The notes under the pieces: generated by a model
What the model saw: the letters and a program-made list of their open reading frames with translations, nothing else
The model's database searches: none
Told to the model about the DNA's origin: nothing
Part shown: piece by piece, positions 23,246-33,892 of the stretch
Layout of the letters: every line of letters begins with the position of its first letter
Position numbering within the stretch: position 1 is the stretch's first letter
Program-made: the position numbers and the translations under genes
NCBI RefSeq assembly: GCF_030247185.1
Contig: NC_080571.1
Location: 8,615,001-8,679,000, forward strand
Length of the DNA stretch: 64,000 nt
Direction of reading: 5' to 3'
DNA from: Malaya genurostris
Lineage: Eukaryota; Arthropoda; Insecta; Diptera; Culicidae

Positions 23246-23559
23246 AAATAAAATCACTAAAAATCTTTTGACGTAGGATTGTTTGTCTTTGTTTTTTATA
23301 CCGGGGTACAAATTCAAAATATAGAAGTAAAACCATATAGATAGTGGTTAGGTTTTGAACATCTACAACTCAACCACGAACAATGTCTAATTCTCCCTGT
23401 TTTTCAAACCATTGTAATTCTTTTAATTGATATGACGGTTTTGTATACATAAGTTCACGGTTTCCATATGGTTTCTGCTCTTCAATGAGTGCGTTCGCAT
23501 TTGAGAAAATTACTCACAGAAAACCAAATTCAGTGTCGAATCGACTTGCACTCTGTGCG
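23246..23559. other. AT-rich stretch, nothing recognised
   Basis: Lies between the foldback end and the mariner relic. It may include the lost 3' end of that mariner, but no terminal repeat was found. Confidence 0.3.
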
Positions 23560-24560
23560 GTTCGATACTGCCGTAGAGAAGGTTTCTTTCACATCGTCCA
23601 AATCTTTAGTCGTCGGCTTCAGTTGCGGCGATGACTCTCTCAGATCATCAAATGACAAGTAGTCGCTGGGGGCTAGGTTATTGAGAATATGGTGGGTGAA
23701 GAAACAGATCGGTACCCAATACGTTCAATTTGGCCATTATTTTCATTGACTTATGGCACAGTGCATTGTCTTAGTTAAAGATGATTTTTTATGCTTCGTA
23801 TGAGGCCGTTTTTTACGATTCCATACTTCAAACGCATTAATAACTCCTAACTCATTAATAACTAAAAACTTTTGTTGGTAATTCCTTTTCAAGATAGTCG
23901 ACGCTAATTATACCTCGAGCATCTAAAAACTGACGCCATACTTGTTGCAGCTACCTGTTGCGTTTTCCCCGTCTAAATGTTTAAACATCTCCGGAGAAAT
24001 AAGATAGATCCATGTTTCGTCCACTGTTTCATACCAACGCAAAAAATCCTTTTTATTGCGACTAACCAGTGCCGACCAGCTCTCTGTATTGTTGGTGCGT
24101 TGTTGCTTTTGATAGATTGTGAGCGAACGAGGCACCTATTTGAAAAAGATTTTTTTCATGCCCAGATTTTCGCATACGATCATAAAAGCACTTCCAGTTC
24201 AGTCGGACTTTGATTTTGTGTTCATACATAACGATGATCGAAACTTGACTGCCTCATTTGGTCACGTTAAAATCAGAGTACCACAAATCTTTGTTTTTAA
24301 TCTGAATGCGGGTAACACTTCTTAAACCATTGCTGGACTTGCCCGGTTTTTCCTTATAGGAAGCAATGTTTTATCAACAAACGGAATTCGTTATTTTTTA
24401 TCGTTTTCGTAAATCCAAAAGTAACATCACTTTTATGTCGGTAAGTTTAGTGTTTGCGGTGCGATTGACGTGAAAATTTGACACTTGTCTTCTGAACGAT
24501 GATGATAGTTTGACATTACAAACGTCATCTCAGTCGGTCCCGGGACTTTTTTTTAACAAT
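23560..24560 (-). pseudogene. Mariner transposase relic, minus strand
   Basis: Read on the minus strand the segment gives, across several frames: a FRLLIKHCFL-like start near 24390, VPRSLTIYQKQQRTNN (about 24130), SRNKKDFLRWYETVDETW (about 24050), a YLEKELP remnant, then QCTVP in place of the QDNAPCH block, and PSDYLSFDDLRESS near 23655. Order and motifs are those of a mariner D,D34D transposase. It is riddled with stops, frameshifts and losses. At 24535-24556 the phrase GTCCCGGGACTT resembles the terminal repeat of the mariner at 49472-50742 (GTCCCGAGACT), so the two are probably related families. Confidence 0.8.
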
Positions 24561-24589
24561 GTGCTATGCACATCAGCGGCTGGATTTGT

Positions 24590-24815
24590 TTTGTGCACCG
24601 TTCGATTCGCCCGGGTTTGCGGTTCAATGCATACGGCGCTAGTCTTATAAGCCAGTTGTCATATGTTCGAGCCCCGTCGTGGAATGATTCATAGTGTCAG
24701 TAGGATCGTAGTACTAGCCAGAAAATGATTCTGTATGCTAAGAATCGGAGGCGAAGTCTGTTGAAACAGAAAGGCCAAATTCCACAGAAGGAATGTAATG
24801 CCAAGACATTGCTTT
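24590..24815 (+). repeat. tRNA-derived SINE
   Basis: A box-B-like GTTCGAGCCCC occurs at 24664-24674 and is preceded by CGGTTCAATGCATACGGCGC, where a degenerate box A would sit, consistent with an internal RNA polymerase III promoter. The tRNA-unrelated part ends CCACAGAAGGAATGTAATGC CAAGACATTGCT. The same tail, CCACAAAAGGAATGTAATGCC, recurs alone at 40218-40250. A functional tRNA is ruled out because no cloverleaf forms. Confidence 0.65.
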
Positions 24816-25499
24816 CGATTCATGCGAGACATCTTTCACCATCAACCCCAATCAGCTAAACGATCAGGGTAACCAAAATTCTCAAAGAAATAATTTCGAA
24901 AATTTGCAAACACAAATAAGTTTATACGGAACCTAAAAGACTGCTGACTTAATATTCCAAACAAATATTGGCAGAAATTTTGTAGTTTGATATTTTATTT
25001 AACCCTTAAATTCGTAATTTTGTTTTACAACAAAATATCGAAAACGCTTCAAGCTTCGAATTTACGCGTCTCATACAAAGTTATATCGAAACAAAATATT
25101 ATTTAAAAATCGACTAAATACTACTTCAAAATAGAAAGTCGTTCTCCCCGGTACGAATAACCTGGGCTTAATATGTTTCACCGGCTCTGTAGTGAAGTAC
25201 GGCCCCGCGAGAAACTGTATTTCAACCAAATTTGGTTATGCAGCAAAAGTAAACTAGTTTGGTGGCTGAGCTCGAAACAACGATTTTCTATAGTTCAACT
25301 TGATTGCCCCAGTAGATTAAAATGAATTGGAAATATCGCGATAATAAAAATCAAAACTCTTCACCAGAAGCAACGAACACAAAAATAACGATCATCAATA
25401 ACCGACCATAAAATAACCCAAACAAAGCAATAATGTCCAGTGTCACCGCCCTGACAAATGACTATTGGCAAAATATTATAATTTCGATATTCCCAATAT
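24816..25499. other. AT-rich stretch, nothing recognised
   Basis: No coding or repeat structure was recognised between the SINE and the following GC-rich region. Confidence 0.35.
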
Positions 25500-26960
25500 C
25501 CTGCTTCGAAGAGTCCAAATGGAACATGGTTTTTGACTGCCCGGCAATCAGCAGAAGCCCTGCCCGAAGAGAGGGAGTATTGACGATCACCGCGCTTCGC
25601 TAACGATCAAGTTCCTTGCTTATCGGACATCGGAATCTTTTCAGCTCACTGCCGGTCGCAGTTCGATCAGACCGCCGAGTTGTTGGTGCGTGTGAAAAAA
25701 AAGAATACCGAACCGAACCGAATATTTTTCGCTGCTAGTGTCAAACTGTTTTGCCGGCCGGGACCGAACCCGTCCGATCGCTCTTCGATATTTATCGAAT
25801 TAGTGGCTTGGAAAGATCGTCGGATCGATCGGTTAGGTTGGCTTTATCCCAGCACCACGGGAGGATAATTAATTGTGGTTGTGCTCTGATCAGTGACCGG
25901 TACTGGGAGCGAGCGATCGAACATTTTCGGGTTGGGTTGGGCGCATTTTTCGACTATTGGTGGTCGATAAATCACGGTCCATAAGTGATAGGTTGATTGA
26001 TAGTCGGAGACTTCTGGATACTGCTGAGTAGAATGTCAAGTAGCAGTATCGATAAGTGGCTGATGTGCATTGATTGATTGACTGATTAATGGCTTTTCAC
26101 AAATTACACGCAACCGTCCAGGTGACAATCGGAACGAATTATGCATGAAAATTTTTTCATTTTGAAAACAGATTCATTTATCACAAGACCGTTCCCAAAA
26201 GTAACTTATTACCAATTCTTTTACAATTTCAATTTCGAAATAAACGACCGCTCAATTACTGGAACAAAACAATCAAATTTTTCACCGCCAAAGAAAAGCA
26301 CGCACCTGAGTCCGAACCCGGACACGGAACAATGAGAAATCAAATAATGATTCCTAATGTGAGCCGTAAAATCATTCACGTTTCAATCTCTCAATTCGAC
26401 AACGTGGTCGTTGTCGTCGTCGTCGTCCGCCGGTCGATCTCACCTTTCATCGGTTCCGCAGCGGCACCGCAAGGTCTTAACCTGAGCTGCTGACGGCGGG
26501 GAAAACTAAAAAAAAAACCTCTAGAATAAACGCTGGTCCATCACAATCCGTCAGCGTCCATCAGTTCTCCATTTGACGAACCCCGGTCAGATCGGCCAAC
26601 AAAAGACCGACCGGGCGAGTACTCATTCATCGATGGTATTGATTAATGATCCTCGGAGAATGTTTATTTATGGGTTCCGGGACGGGACGGTCTCAGCCCG
26701 AGTCTTTTGATGGAGTCGAAGAAATCCGCAGCGGTTTTATTGGATTTCCGAGATGCCTTGAGCCGATGAGCGCTAAGATCTTGGGAATGCGCCCGAATGC
26801 TACCCCGGGGTTCAATTAAGCGTCTCATCACTCATTAATGGGTGATTTGAAGGTTGTTTTGCTGCGGCGTTTGGATGCGTGTATGTTCGAGGAAGTCCAA
26901 CTGCATGAATGGTTCCGACGGACTGACTGGTGATGGAGGTGATGGCATTATTATAACAAT
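25500..26960. other. GC-rich region, possibly regulatory or 5' untranslated
   Basis: Two GC-richer blocks (about 25600-26000 and 26400-26900) carry many purine/pyrimidine words typical of insect upstream regions, for example GTCGCAGTTCGATCAGACCG at about 25656 and a (GTC)n run at 26409-26427. Short frames (25680-25868, 25751-25984) show no domain. A host promoter or untranslated exon is possible; no splice-consistent coding exon was found. Confidence 0.3.
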
Positions 26961-29306
26961 GCTGGTGGATTCAGTTTAGTTTAGTTAGAGTGTGAATGGA
27001 AACACTTTATCCGATATTTCGGTATTTATTTGATGAACGAAAACGTTGCATCTAATAATGGTTCGAGATTGTCTGTTGTACTGTCATTAAATTACATTGA
27101 ATCGAGCTATTTTCGAAATAAAAAAAAGTTATTAGTAATGTAATACTAGTAATTCCAAAACAAACGAAAATTCACAAGCCAATCCCGAAGAGAATCAGAA
27201 TGAAATCCACGCAACACTAGAAAACCTCCATCTGTTATCGTCGGCTGCAGAAACTGAAACGAAAAGCCTTCTGTCGTATGTTTGAGTAACCATCAGAAAC
27301 TAGACAGGACCTAACACCCACTCTGCCTGGGGCTGCCCTAACTGAGTACTGTTCAAGTAGATTTTCTCTACCGAACCGACAGCATCCGGATGATCCGGAC
27401 CGGGGCCTCTGTACGTGTGTGTTTGTGTGTTCGTTTTCCGATAAAAAAGTTCAAAGGGAATCTCGTAGCGGACGTTTTTCGCAATGCGTGTTGAGGTTGG
27501 TAGGATTACAACGGCTCACTATTTTAGCATGGTGCATCCAGCAAAAGAGCATTGGTCCAGTCCATCTCCTGCAGTGAAGTGAGCTAATTCCGGTAGAAAT
27601 GCAGATGGATTTATCGAAAGAGTGCAGGTGCATTTGAAGTCAGTTGCCGGGCTGGGAAGTTGGTTGAATGATGATGCCACAAACTGATACGGTGATTTTG
27701 AGATGAGCGTAAAATGAGTTGTAATCGCAGTCTGGAACGAAGATTGGTTCGGATGCGGGTTTGTTTTGAGGTTGATGAAACAAATCGATCATTAGTTCTT
27801 TTGCCGTCTCCGGGTTTACGACTTTAATTGTGTATAGTTCAAGCAATCAAAGATGATGGCTGTAAACAATGGCTGCACTGTAGAGCAACCGAAAGATGGC
27901 AGAAACTCGATAATCACACATTTTTATGAACAAACGAAATAAGTACAGAGAGACGCATCTGCCATAAACGTAAATCATTCCGAAAAGGATTCTGTTCTTG
28001 ACTTCCAGCCTAATGAACAAACATACTTTCCTTTCTCGGTCCGGTAAGGATGTTTCAATTTCACGAATAAACATTGTGTCTTTTTATATCCGAAGATGTT
28101 CAGCTTTCATAGTTTCAATTTCGTCAAAAGTCATAAAATTATGGGTCTGTGTCTTCGGGAAGGGCTCGCACTATCACACAAATCAGTCCGAAAGACAAAG
28201 CATGGAAGAAGAACCCGATCATATAGTTTTTATTGCTATATTTTTATGTCACCAAATGAGAGTAGGCTACTGGGCAAAAAAAACAACAACAGACTCCGAG
28301 AAAGCCAGCTTCGAGTTTGATAATCGTAAATAAATGATACTCCCGTTTTAGTGTTGGGTGTTGAAAATTTCTTTGAAATCCTTGAAATGTATTCGGTTTT
28401 CGGATCAACCAGGACACAGATAATGAGTGTTGTTTGTTATGATTAGACTGAGATGCCGACGGTGGTCGACGGACCGCCCTCAAGTTGACTTCAAAACTTC
28501 GACGAGAAAAGTCGTAAAAGTTTTATATTTTCTGTGTAATTTCTTGATACGCTTTTCCTTCGATTTCACGGGAGCTCTTTCTTTTCGAAACAAAATCATG
28601 AGTTACTAAAGTCATCGTAGGATTTTATGGCTGGAATCCGGAGCGCTACTGGTTAAATAGGAGTGGTTTCAGATTGGAGGATTTTATTATTTCCACCCGA
28701 CGTACTGGTTGTTAGAAGCTATTTAAATATTGAGTAGCAACACTGTCGGCGGTCCACGCAGGGTCAATATTGTTTATGTCTTTCAGTTTTTATGGCTTCC
28801 AGATAGATTGCATCCAGAAATTTAATTTTCCCAGCAACAAACTCCTTATGTTATGCGAGATCCAATGCCACCCATCGTTACGCCACTGTTGACAAATTCA
28901 ACGCGTGTTAATTGGATAAGCCAGGATTCATCTTTTCAACTATGGTTTTTTCTGGGTTTAAGATAAGATTTCTTTAATTAAATTACTTTGGTAGTGTCGT
29001 AGTTCGAGGAAACGAGCACGCTTTGCGGTAGAGCCAACGGAAACAAAACAGCAGCTTGGATGATAAATTTTATGAGCTGTCACCTGTTCGCTCACATTAG
29101 GTTGGCTCGAAATTGTTCAGAGGACCACCGGGAAACGTTATTGCTCATTGGAATAATGCAATCAATGTATTCATAGGTAATTTTTCTTAATTTTTCTTTA
29201 AGATTATGTTCATCTTCAGGAGCTCCCGAATGTTTTCGTTGACTGGTGTCGACGAAACTTTTAAATTCTTAGTACTATGCAATTTTTTATCGTATAACCA
29301 ATCCCA
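26961..29306. other. Long stretch without recognised features
   Basis: Moderately AT-rich, with a GT-rich microsatellite at about 27413-27432. Minus-strand frames at 27640-27846 and 27847-28074 and the plus-strand frame 27998-28333 have no domains and overlap frames on the opposite strand. I see no transposon ends here. Confidence 0.35.
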
Positions 29307-29308
29307 TA

Positions 29309-30543
29309 AAGACTGTCCCAGAAAGTATGGACGCAACCAAAAACCGCTGCAATTTCGCAATGGTTCAGAATCTGTCAATTTTTATGGGTGCGTCCTGTGG
29401 TTTACACTCTTCTCTAAACACTTGTGCAGTTGTTTATTCGTTTTCATTAGTTTGTTTCGAAATGCGGGGACTTTCAGCAGAACAACGTCAAAAAATTGTG
29501 TACAAATGGAGCACAGAACGCGGACTGTCACTGAGAAAGATAGCAAAAATGGAAGGAGTAAGTGAAAAAGCCGTGTGAAATGCAATCAGGAAGTTCGGTG
29601 AGGATAACACCTTTGAGGATAAACCAAAAACGAAAAACAGGTCCTGCTAACCCTCAGTTGGATAAACGTATACTGAAGGCGTTCGAGCAAAAGAAGGAGG
29701 TTTCAGTTCGGGATGTGGCCAAAAAAGTGGGCACTTCGAAGTCATATGTTCTTCGTGCTAAAGAACGTTTCAATCTTCGAACCTATAAGAAGCAGAAACA
29801 ACCAAAACGTAGTCCGAAACAAGAAGCATCGATCAGGCCGATGGTTCGAAAGCTGTACAATACGATTCTTGTTGGAAATTTGAACTGCATAATCGTGGAC
29901 AACGAAACCTACGTGAAACTCGATTACAAATCCAGTAGTGTTAAACCAGTACGAGACATCGATTGAAGTCGAAAAATTTGGTAAGAAAGCTAAGATCTGG
30001 CAAGCAATTTGTAGCTGCGGTAAGATTTCGAAACTCTGAATCACCACTGCCCCAATGAACAGCGAAATATACATCAAGGAATGTTTACAAAGACTACTTC
30101 TACCGATGATTCTAAGCCACAAGGATCCTGTTGTCTTCTGGCCAGATCTTGCTTCTTGCCACTACTCGAAATCAACGGTAGAGTGGTATACTACAAAAAA
30201 TGTCACTTTCATCCCAAAAGACATAAATCCACCAAATTGCCCACAACTTCGACCAATTGAGGAATTTTGGGCATTAACGAAGGCACATCTTAGGAAACAT
30301 GTCTCGGCAGCCGAAACCAATCAACAGTTCGAAAAATATTGGAAAAAAGTGTCAAAACTTGTCGCCAAGAAGTCTGTACGGAATTTAATGAGGAATGTTC
30401 GCAAGAAGGTGCGCCAGCTAGTCTACAATGGCTAAGTAGCAAATGTTGAGAATAATATTCTGTTGTTGTATCTTTTAATATCTAACACTTGTGAGTTCTT
30501 TACAGCGAGATCAAAGTGCGTCCATAACTTCTGGGACAGTCTT
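29309..30543 (+). mobile_element. ITmD37E transposon, end to end
   Basis: Length 1235 bp. The left end AAGACTGTCCCAGAAAGTAT is the inverse of the right end (AAGACTGTCCCAGAAGTTAT on the minus strand), each bordered by TA (29307-29308, 30544-30545). The transposase between them has a D37E catalytic spacing (see next entry), which places the element in the ITmD37E family of the IS630-Tc1-mariner superfamily, known from mosquitoes. It is inactivated by stops and frameshifts. Confidence 0.93.
29462..30435 (+). pseudogene. ITmD37E transposase, broken
   Basis: It starts MRGLSAEQRQKIVYKWS at 29462, with an N-terminal homeodomain-like DNA-binding region that includes SLRKIAKMEGVSEKAV. A stop follows at 29576 (probably a decayed Arg codon), then a frameshift near 29640 restores PANPQLDKRILKAFEQKKE. 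The first catalytic Asp lies in VDNETYVKLDY. Another frameshift near 29935 and a stop near 30037 precede ITTAPMNSEIYIKEC. The second Asp lies in VVFWPDLASCHY and the Glu in LRPIEEFWAL, with exactly 37 residues between. The C-terminus ends VRQLVYNG at 30435. Length and order are full; only point lesions destroy it. Confidence 0.92.
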
Positions 30544-30545
30544 TA

Positions 30546-30964
30546 TTATACGACTATCAGATTGATGGACAAATGCTTGATAGAGTCGAACTTGTCAGCG
30601 ACCATTGCATTCTGTTGGATGCTAAATTCACCTTTAATCAACACCAATCAACTTTTTTTTTCATGTTCTAAAAATGACAAACCGTCAATGAGAGCGACGA
30701 TTCAAAATTTGACTCAAACTTGATTTACTGTTTATGTGAAACTGAAGGTCTCCGGGGTTCCGATCAAAAACCAGTTTTGCTCCAATTCTACATCCTTTTT
30801 ATGAAAAAAAAAAAAACAAAATGCTAGAAACTTACCCAGAAAAAGAAAACGGAAAGTTGATGCTTATGGTGATGTGAACAAATGTAACTTGAATCAAAAA
30901 TTTCATTGAAAATCTCCACCGGTGTAAAATTGAGCTGAGCTGCCTTGACTTTTAAATTAATGAA
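30546..30964. other. AT-rich stretch, nothing recognised
   Basis: No coding or repeat structure was recognised between the D37E element and the SINE. Confidence 0.35.
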
Positions 30965-31125
30965 AAGGGGAATGAGTATTGCGAGATGGATAAGTAGATG
31001 GATTTCACGCAGGCCACATGGGTTCGATTCCTAACCCCCAAACTTATTGTCATTAAAGTTTTTCTCACCCGAAGAGACGAATGACCTTAAGGTTAAAACC
31101 TTCATAATCAAAAAAATCAAAATAA
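30965..31125 (+). repeat. tRNA-derived SINE
   Basis: A box-A-like GATGGATAAGTAGATGG lies at about 30987 and box B GGGTTCGATTCCTAAC at about 31020-31035, with the spacing of a tRNA gene. The tail region CCGAAGAGACGAATGACC, then AAAACCTTCATAATC and an A-rich end, is shared with the fragment at 17600-17705. No intact tRNA fold, so this is a SINE head and not a tRNA gene. Confidence 0.7.
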
Positions 31126-31218
31126 ATTATTGAAACTCAATTGTTTTCTCAAAAACAATTGAAACTCATGATAAAATCACTATAAAAAAGACTTCAACGA
31201 CAAAAATTGATCAATTTT

Positions 31219-31230
31219 AACTTGTATAGG
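31219..31230 (+). repeat. Target-site duplication, left copy
   Basis: AACTTGTATAGG is repeated exactly at 37481-37492, immediately after the A-run that ends the LINE. A 12-bp perfect direct repeat fits target-primed reverse transcription and sets the element boundaries. Confidence 0.88.
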
Positions 31231-31299
31231 GTAGTCGGTGTTGAACAGTCGTTCGCACCGCACGCGTATAGCTCTTGACTCCTGGAAATTTTTTCTGGC

Positions 31300-31565
31300 T
31301 ACCTAGAGTTTCATTGATTCAAGGCTTCAGTCTTTTTCAAGGCTACCTGAATCACTAACAGCCTTTTTAAAGACTAACAATTAGTCAGCCTTTCTCAAGG
31401 CTATAAAAGGGTGATATTAGAGTGACTAAGAAATTAATCAACCTTTTTAAGGCTAACTATTCAATGAACTATTCTTCGAACTAAACAGTCTTTATCAAGA
31501 CTTTTTCAAACTAGGAGTCTAATCGAAGACTAATTTAGCCTAGTTAATTTAATTTAAAACTTCAA
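31300..31565 (+). repeat. Short palindrome array in the LINE 5' untranslated region
   Basis: The pattern AGYCTTTTTNAAGRCT recurs: AGTCTTTTTCAAGGCT (about 31331), AGCCTTTTTAAAGACT (31359), AGCCTTTCTCAAGGCT (31387), AACCTTTTTAAGGCT (31440), AGTCTTTATCAAGACT (31487), plus half-sites up to 31575 (for example AGCCTAAGGCT). Each can pair with itself, giving a run of small hairpins at intervals of about 28-50 bp. The role is unknown; such arrays may act in promoter activity or RNA packaging. Confidence 0.75.
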
Positions 31566-31690
31566 GCCTAAGGCTAAAAATAATTCAATCACAATCCGTC
31601 ATTCATCATTTTTCAAATAACATTCACGATCTTATAGAATCTGAATGTAAAAATAAAAGACAACGGACGGATTTCCCTTCCGTTGATCCT

Positions 31691-33070
31691 ATGCCGTCTA
31701 ATAATATTTACGATATTCTTCCTGAATCCGATTGTAGCGACATAGAAGAAAATTCTTCAAAAATTCCCAAAATGGACGCTTGTCGTTCTGGGAAGAAACA
31801 TCAATCTATGCCACCAGTGACGGTGATGATTTCTGACTTCAAAGCATTCCGTACTGAACTTACTACTTTTCTCCCGGAAGTAAAAGTCTCATTTCAAATC
31901 GGACGAAGAGGAGAATGTCGAGTCTTGGTTGATGGATTGGAAGATTACGAACGTCTTATTCGATATTTGTCCGAGAAACTTCATAAATTTTATTCATTTG
32001 ATATAAAATCAAGGCTGTCTTGAAAGGCTTATCAAATGATCAAAGTACTGATGAAATTAAAAATGAACTAAAAGAATTGCTTGGTTTTGCCCCTTCCCAT
32101 GTAATACATATGAAAAAGGAGCGAATGGTACTTCTAAACCACGGTTTGGAATTTCTCATGAACTTTACCTAATACACTTCATTCGAAGTGATGTAAACAA
32201 TTTGAAAACTTTAGAAAAAGTACGTTTCATTTCACACATTAAAATTCATTGGGAACATTTTAAACGGCATAATCATATTGCAAACATAACGCAATGTCGT
32301 CGTTGCCAAGGCTTCGGCCATGGAACCAAACATCGTCATATGGATATACGGTGTTTGAATTGTGGTAAATCGCATTCGAAAGACGTTTGCCCAATGAATG
32401 AAACCACTGATAAATTTTCATGTTCAAATTGCGATGGAAATCATAAATCCAATTATTTGAAATGTCCTGTCAGGGAAAAAAATTTAAACGCTCGTTCGCT
32501 TAGACAACAAGTCAAATCAACGACCTTAAATTTACAGAACATACATGAAAATCAAAAAAAACCGTTACAAATGCCACGCCTAATTCTTTTAAGGCACTGA
32601 TTTCTTCGAATTCAAAACAAAAAAAAAACAGGTACGCCTGCCAATTCGTCTTCTAACGAAAACAATTTATTGATAGGTAGATCGACCTCGTCATCATCTT
32701 CTTCTAATGTCAGTTATGCTAGTATAACAGGTAGAAATCTTACACCTATTTCTTCTAATGTAAATAATCAAAACACAGGACCGCCTTGCAGTTCATCTTC
32801 TAACGAAAACAATTTATTAATAGGTTGATCGGCCATATCATCTTCTTCTAATGGCTACCTACAAATATTCCTTCAATGCCGTTTGCTTATTTAAATGAAG
32901 TTGATTTAGGCGATATAACTGAAAATAAAATGATCTACCTACAAGATCAACTTTTTCAAATGATCATCCGAATGAATTCGACTTCATCACTATTTGAAGC
33001 ATTTCAAATCGAATAGCAATTTGCAAATAATATTATAATGAATTTAAAATTTAACTGTGATGTTGAATAA
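31691..33070 (+). pseudogene. LINE ORF1 (gag-like, zinc knuckles), broken
   Basis: This is the nucleic-acid-binding ORF1 protein of a Jockey-like LINE. It starts MPSNNIYDILPESDCSD. A domain with FRTELTTFLPEVKVSFQIGR precedes a frameshift near 32010, and another lies near 32130. Three zinc knuckles follow at about 32296-32480: CRRCQGFGHGTKHRH..C, CLNCGKSHSKDVC and CSNCDGNHKSNYLKC. A Ser/Asn-rich segment (32640-32860) is duplicated with a period of 147 bp (49 codons), the second copy carrying a stop. The C-terminus FQMIIRMNSTSSLFEAF is typical of Jockey ORF1. The final TAA (33068-33070) overlaps the ORF2 start by 11 bp. Confidence 0.88.
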
Positions 33071-33892
33071 TTATTTGAATATTTTAAATTGGAATGCTCG
33101 ATCTTTGAAATCGAGTGAAGATGAATTTTATAATTTTCTCAAAGTTCACAAAATTTATATTGCCATTGTGACAGAAATTTTTCTTAAACCAAATGTCAAA
33201 TTGAAAAGTAATCCACATTATGTGGTTCATCGATTTGACAGGTTTACTGGAATGGGTGGTGGAGTTGCCATTTTTGTCCAACGGCAAATTAAACATCGAA
33301 TTTTACCTTCTTTCAATACTAAAGCTATTGAAAGCTTGGTAGTCGAAGTTGAAACCATTAATGGAATTTATTTCATCGCTGGAGAATATTTGCCATTCCA
33401 ATTCACCGGCGAACAATTAAATTTCTTTAAAGGTAATTTGCAAAAACTCACAAGATATCGACCGAAATTTTTCGTAATAGGGGACTTAAATGCTAAGCAT
33501 GTCCAGTGAAATTGTAAGCAAAATAACAGTAGTGGTAAAATACTTCATAATCAGTTGGTTACTTCACAGTTCTTCATCAGTTCTTCAATCCGACTTGTTT
33601 CTCTTCCGTGAAAAACCCGTCTACAATTGATCTGGTTCTAACAGATCAAAGTCACATTTGTAGTGAACCAATTACACATGCTGACTTTGACTCAGATCAT
33701 CTTCCAGTAACATTCAGACTTTCCGACAAAGCTTTAATTAATCGAATTAGTTCTATATTCAACTATCATAGAGCTAATTGGTTGGATTACAGATCTCATA
33801 TTGAAAATCATGTGGATTATGAAACTATTTTAGAAAATTCTGCGGACATCTACACAGCAATTGATAATTTGAATCATTATATTATCGAAGAA
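33060..33892 (+). pseudogene. LINE ORF2, endonuclease domain (first LINE)
   Basis: ATG at 33060 begins MLNNYLNILNWNARSL, the N-terminus of an apurinic-type endonuclease that nicks the target DNA. GMGGGVAIFVQRQ, FIAGEYLPF and FVIGDLNAKH are endonuclease motifs. TGA at 33508-33510 replaces a probable Trp codon. After a small lesion near 33590 the frame resumes with PSTIDLVLTDQSH and FDSDHLPVTF, the terminal catalytic block. Coding then continues to IDNLNHYIIEE, where a different LINE begins in the same frame. Confidence 0.85.

Noticed and set aside
24597..24680. A tRNA gene suggested by the GTTCGAGCCCC box B
   Set aside because: No cloverleaf with paired acceptor stem forms, and the non-tRNA tail recurs elsewhere; it is a SINE head.
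30985..31040. A tRNA gene at the GGGTTCGATTCC box B
   Set aside because: Same reasoning: acceptor stem absent and the 3' tail is shared with the SINE fragment at 17600-17705.
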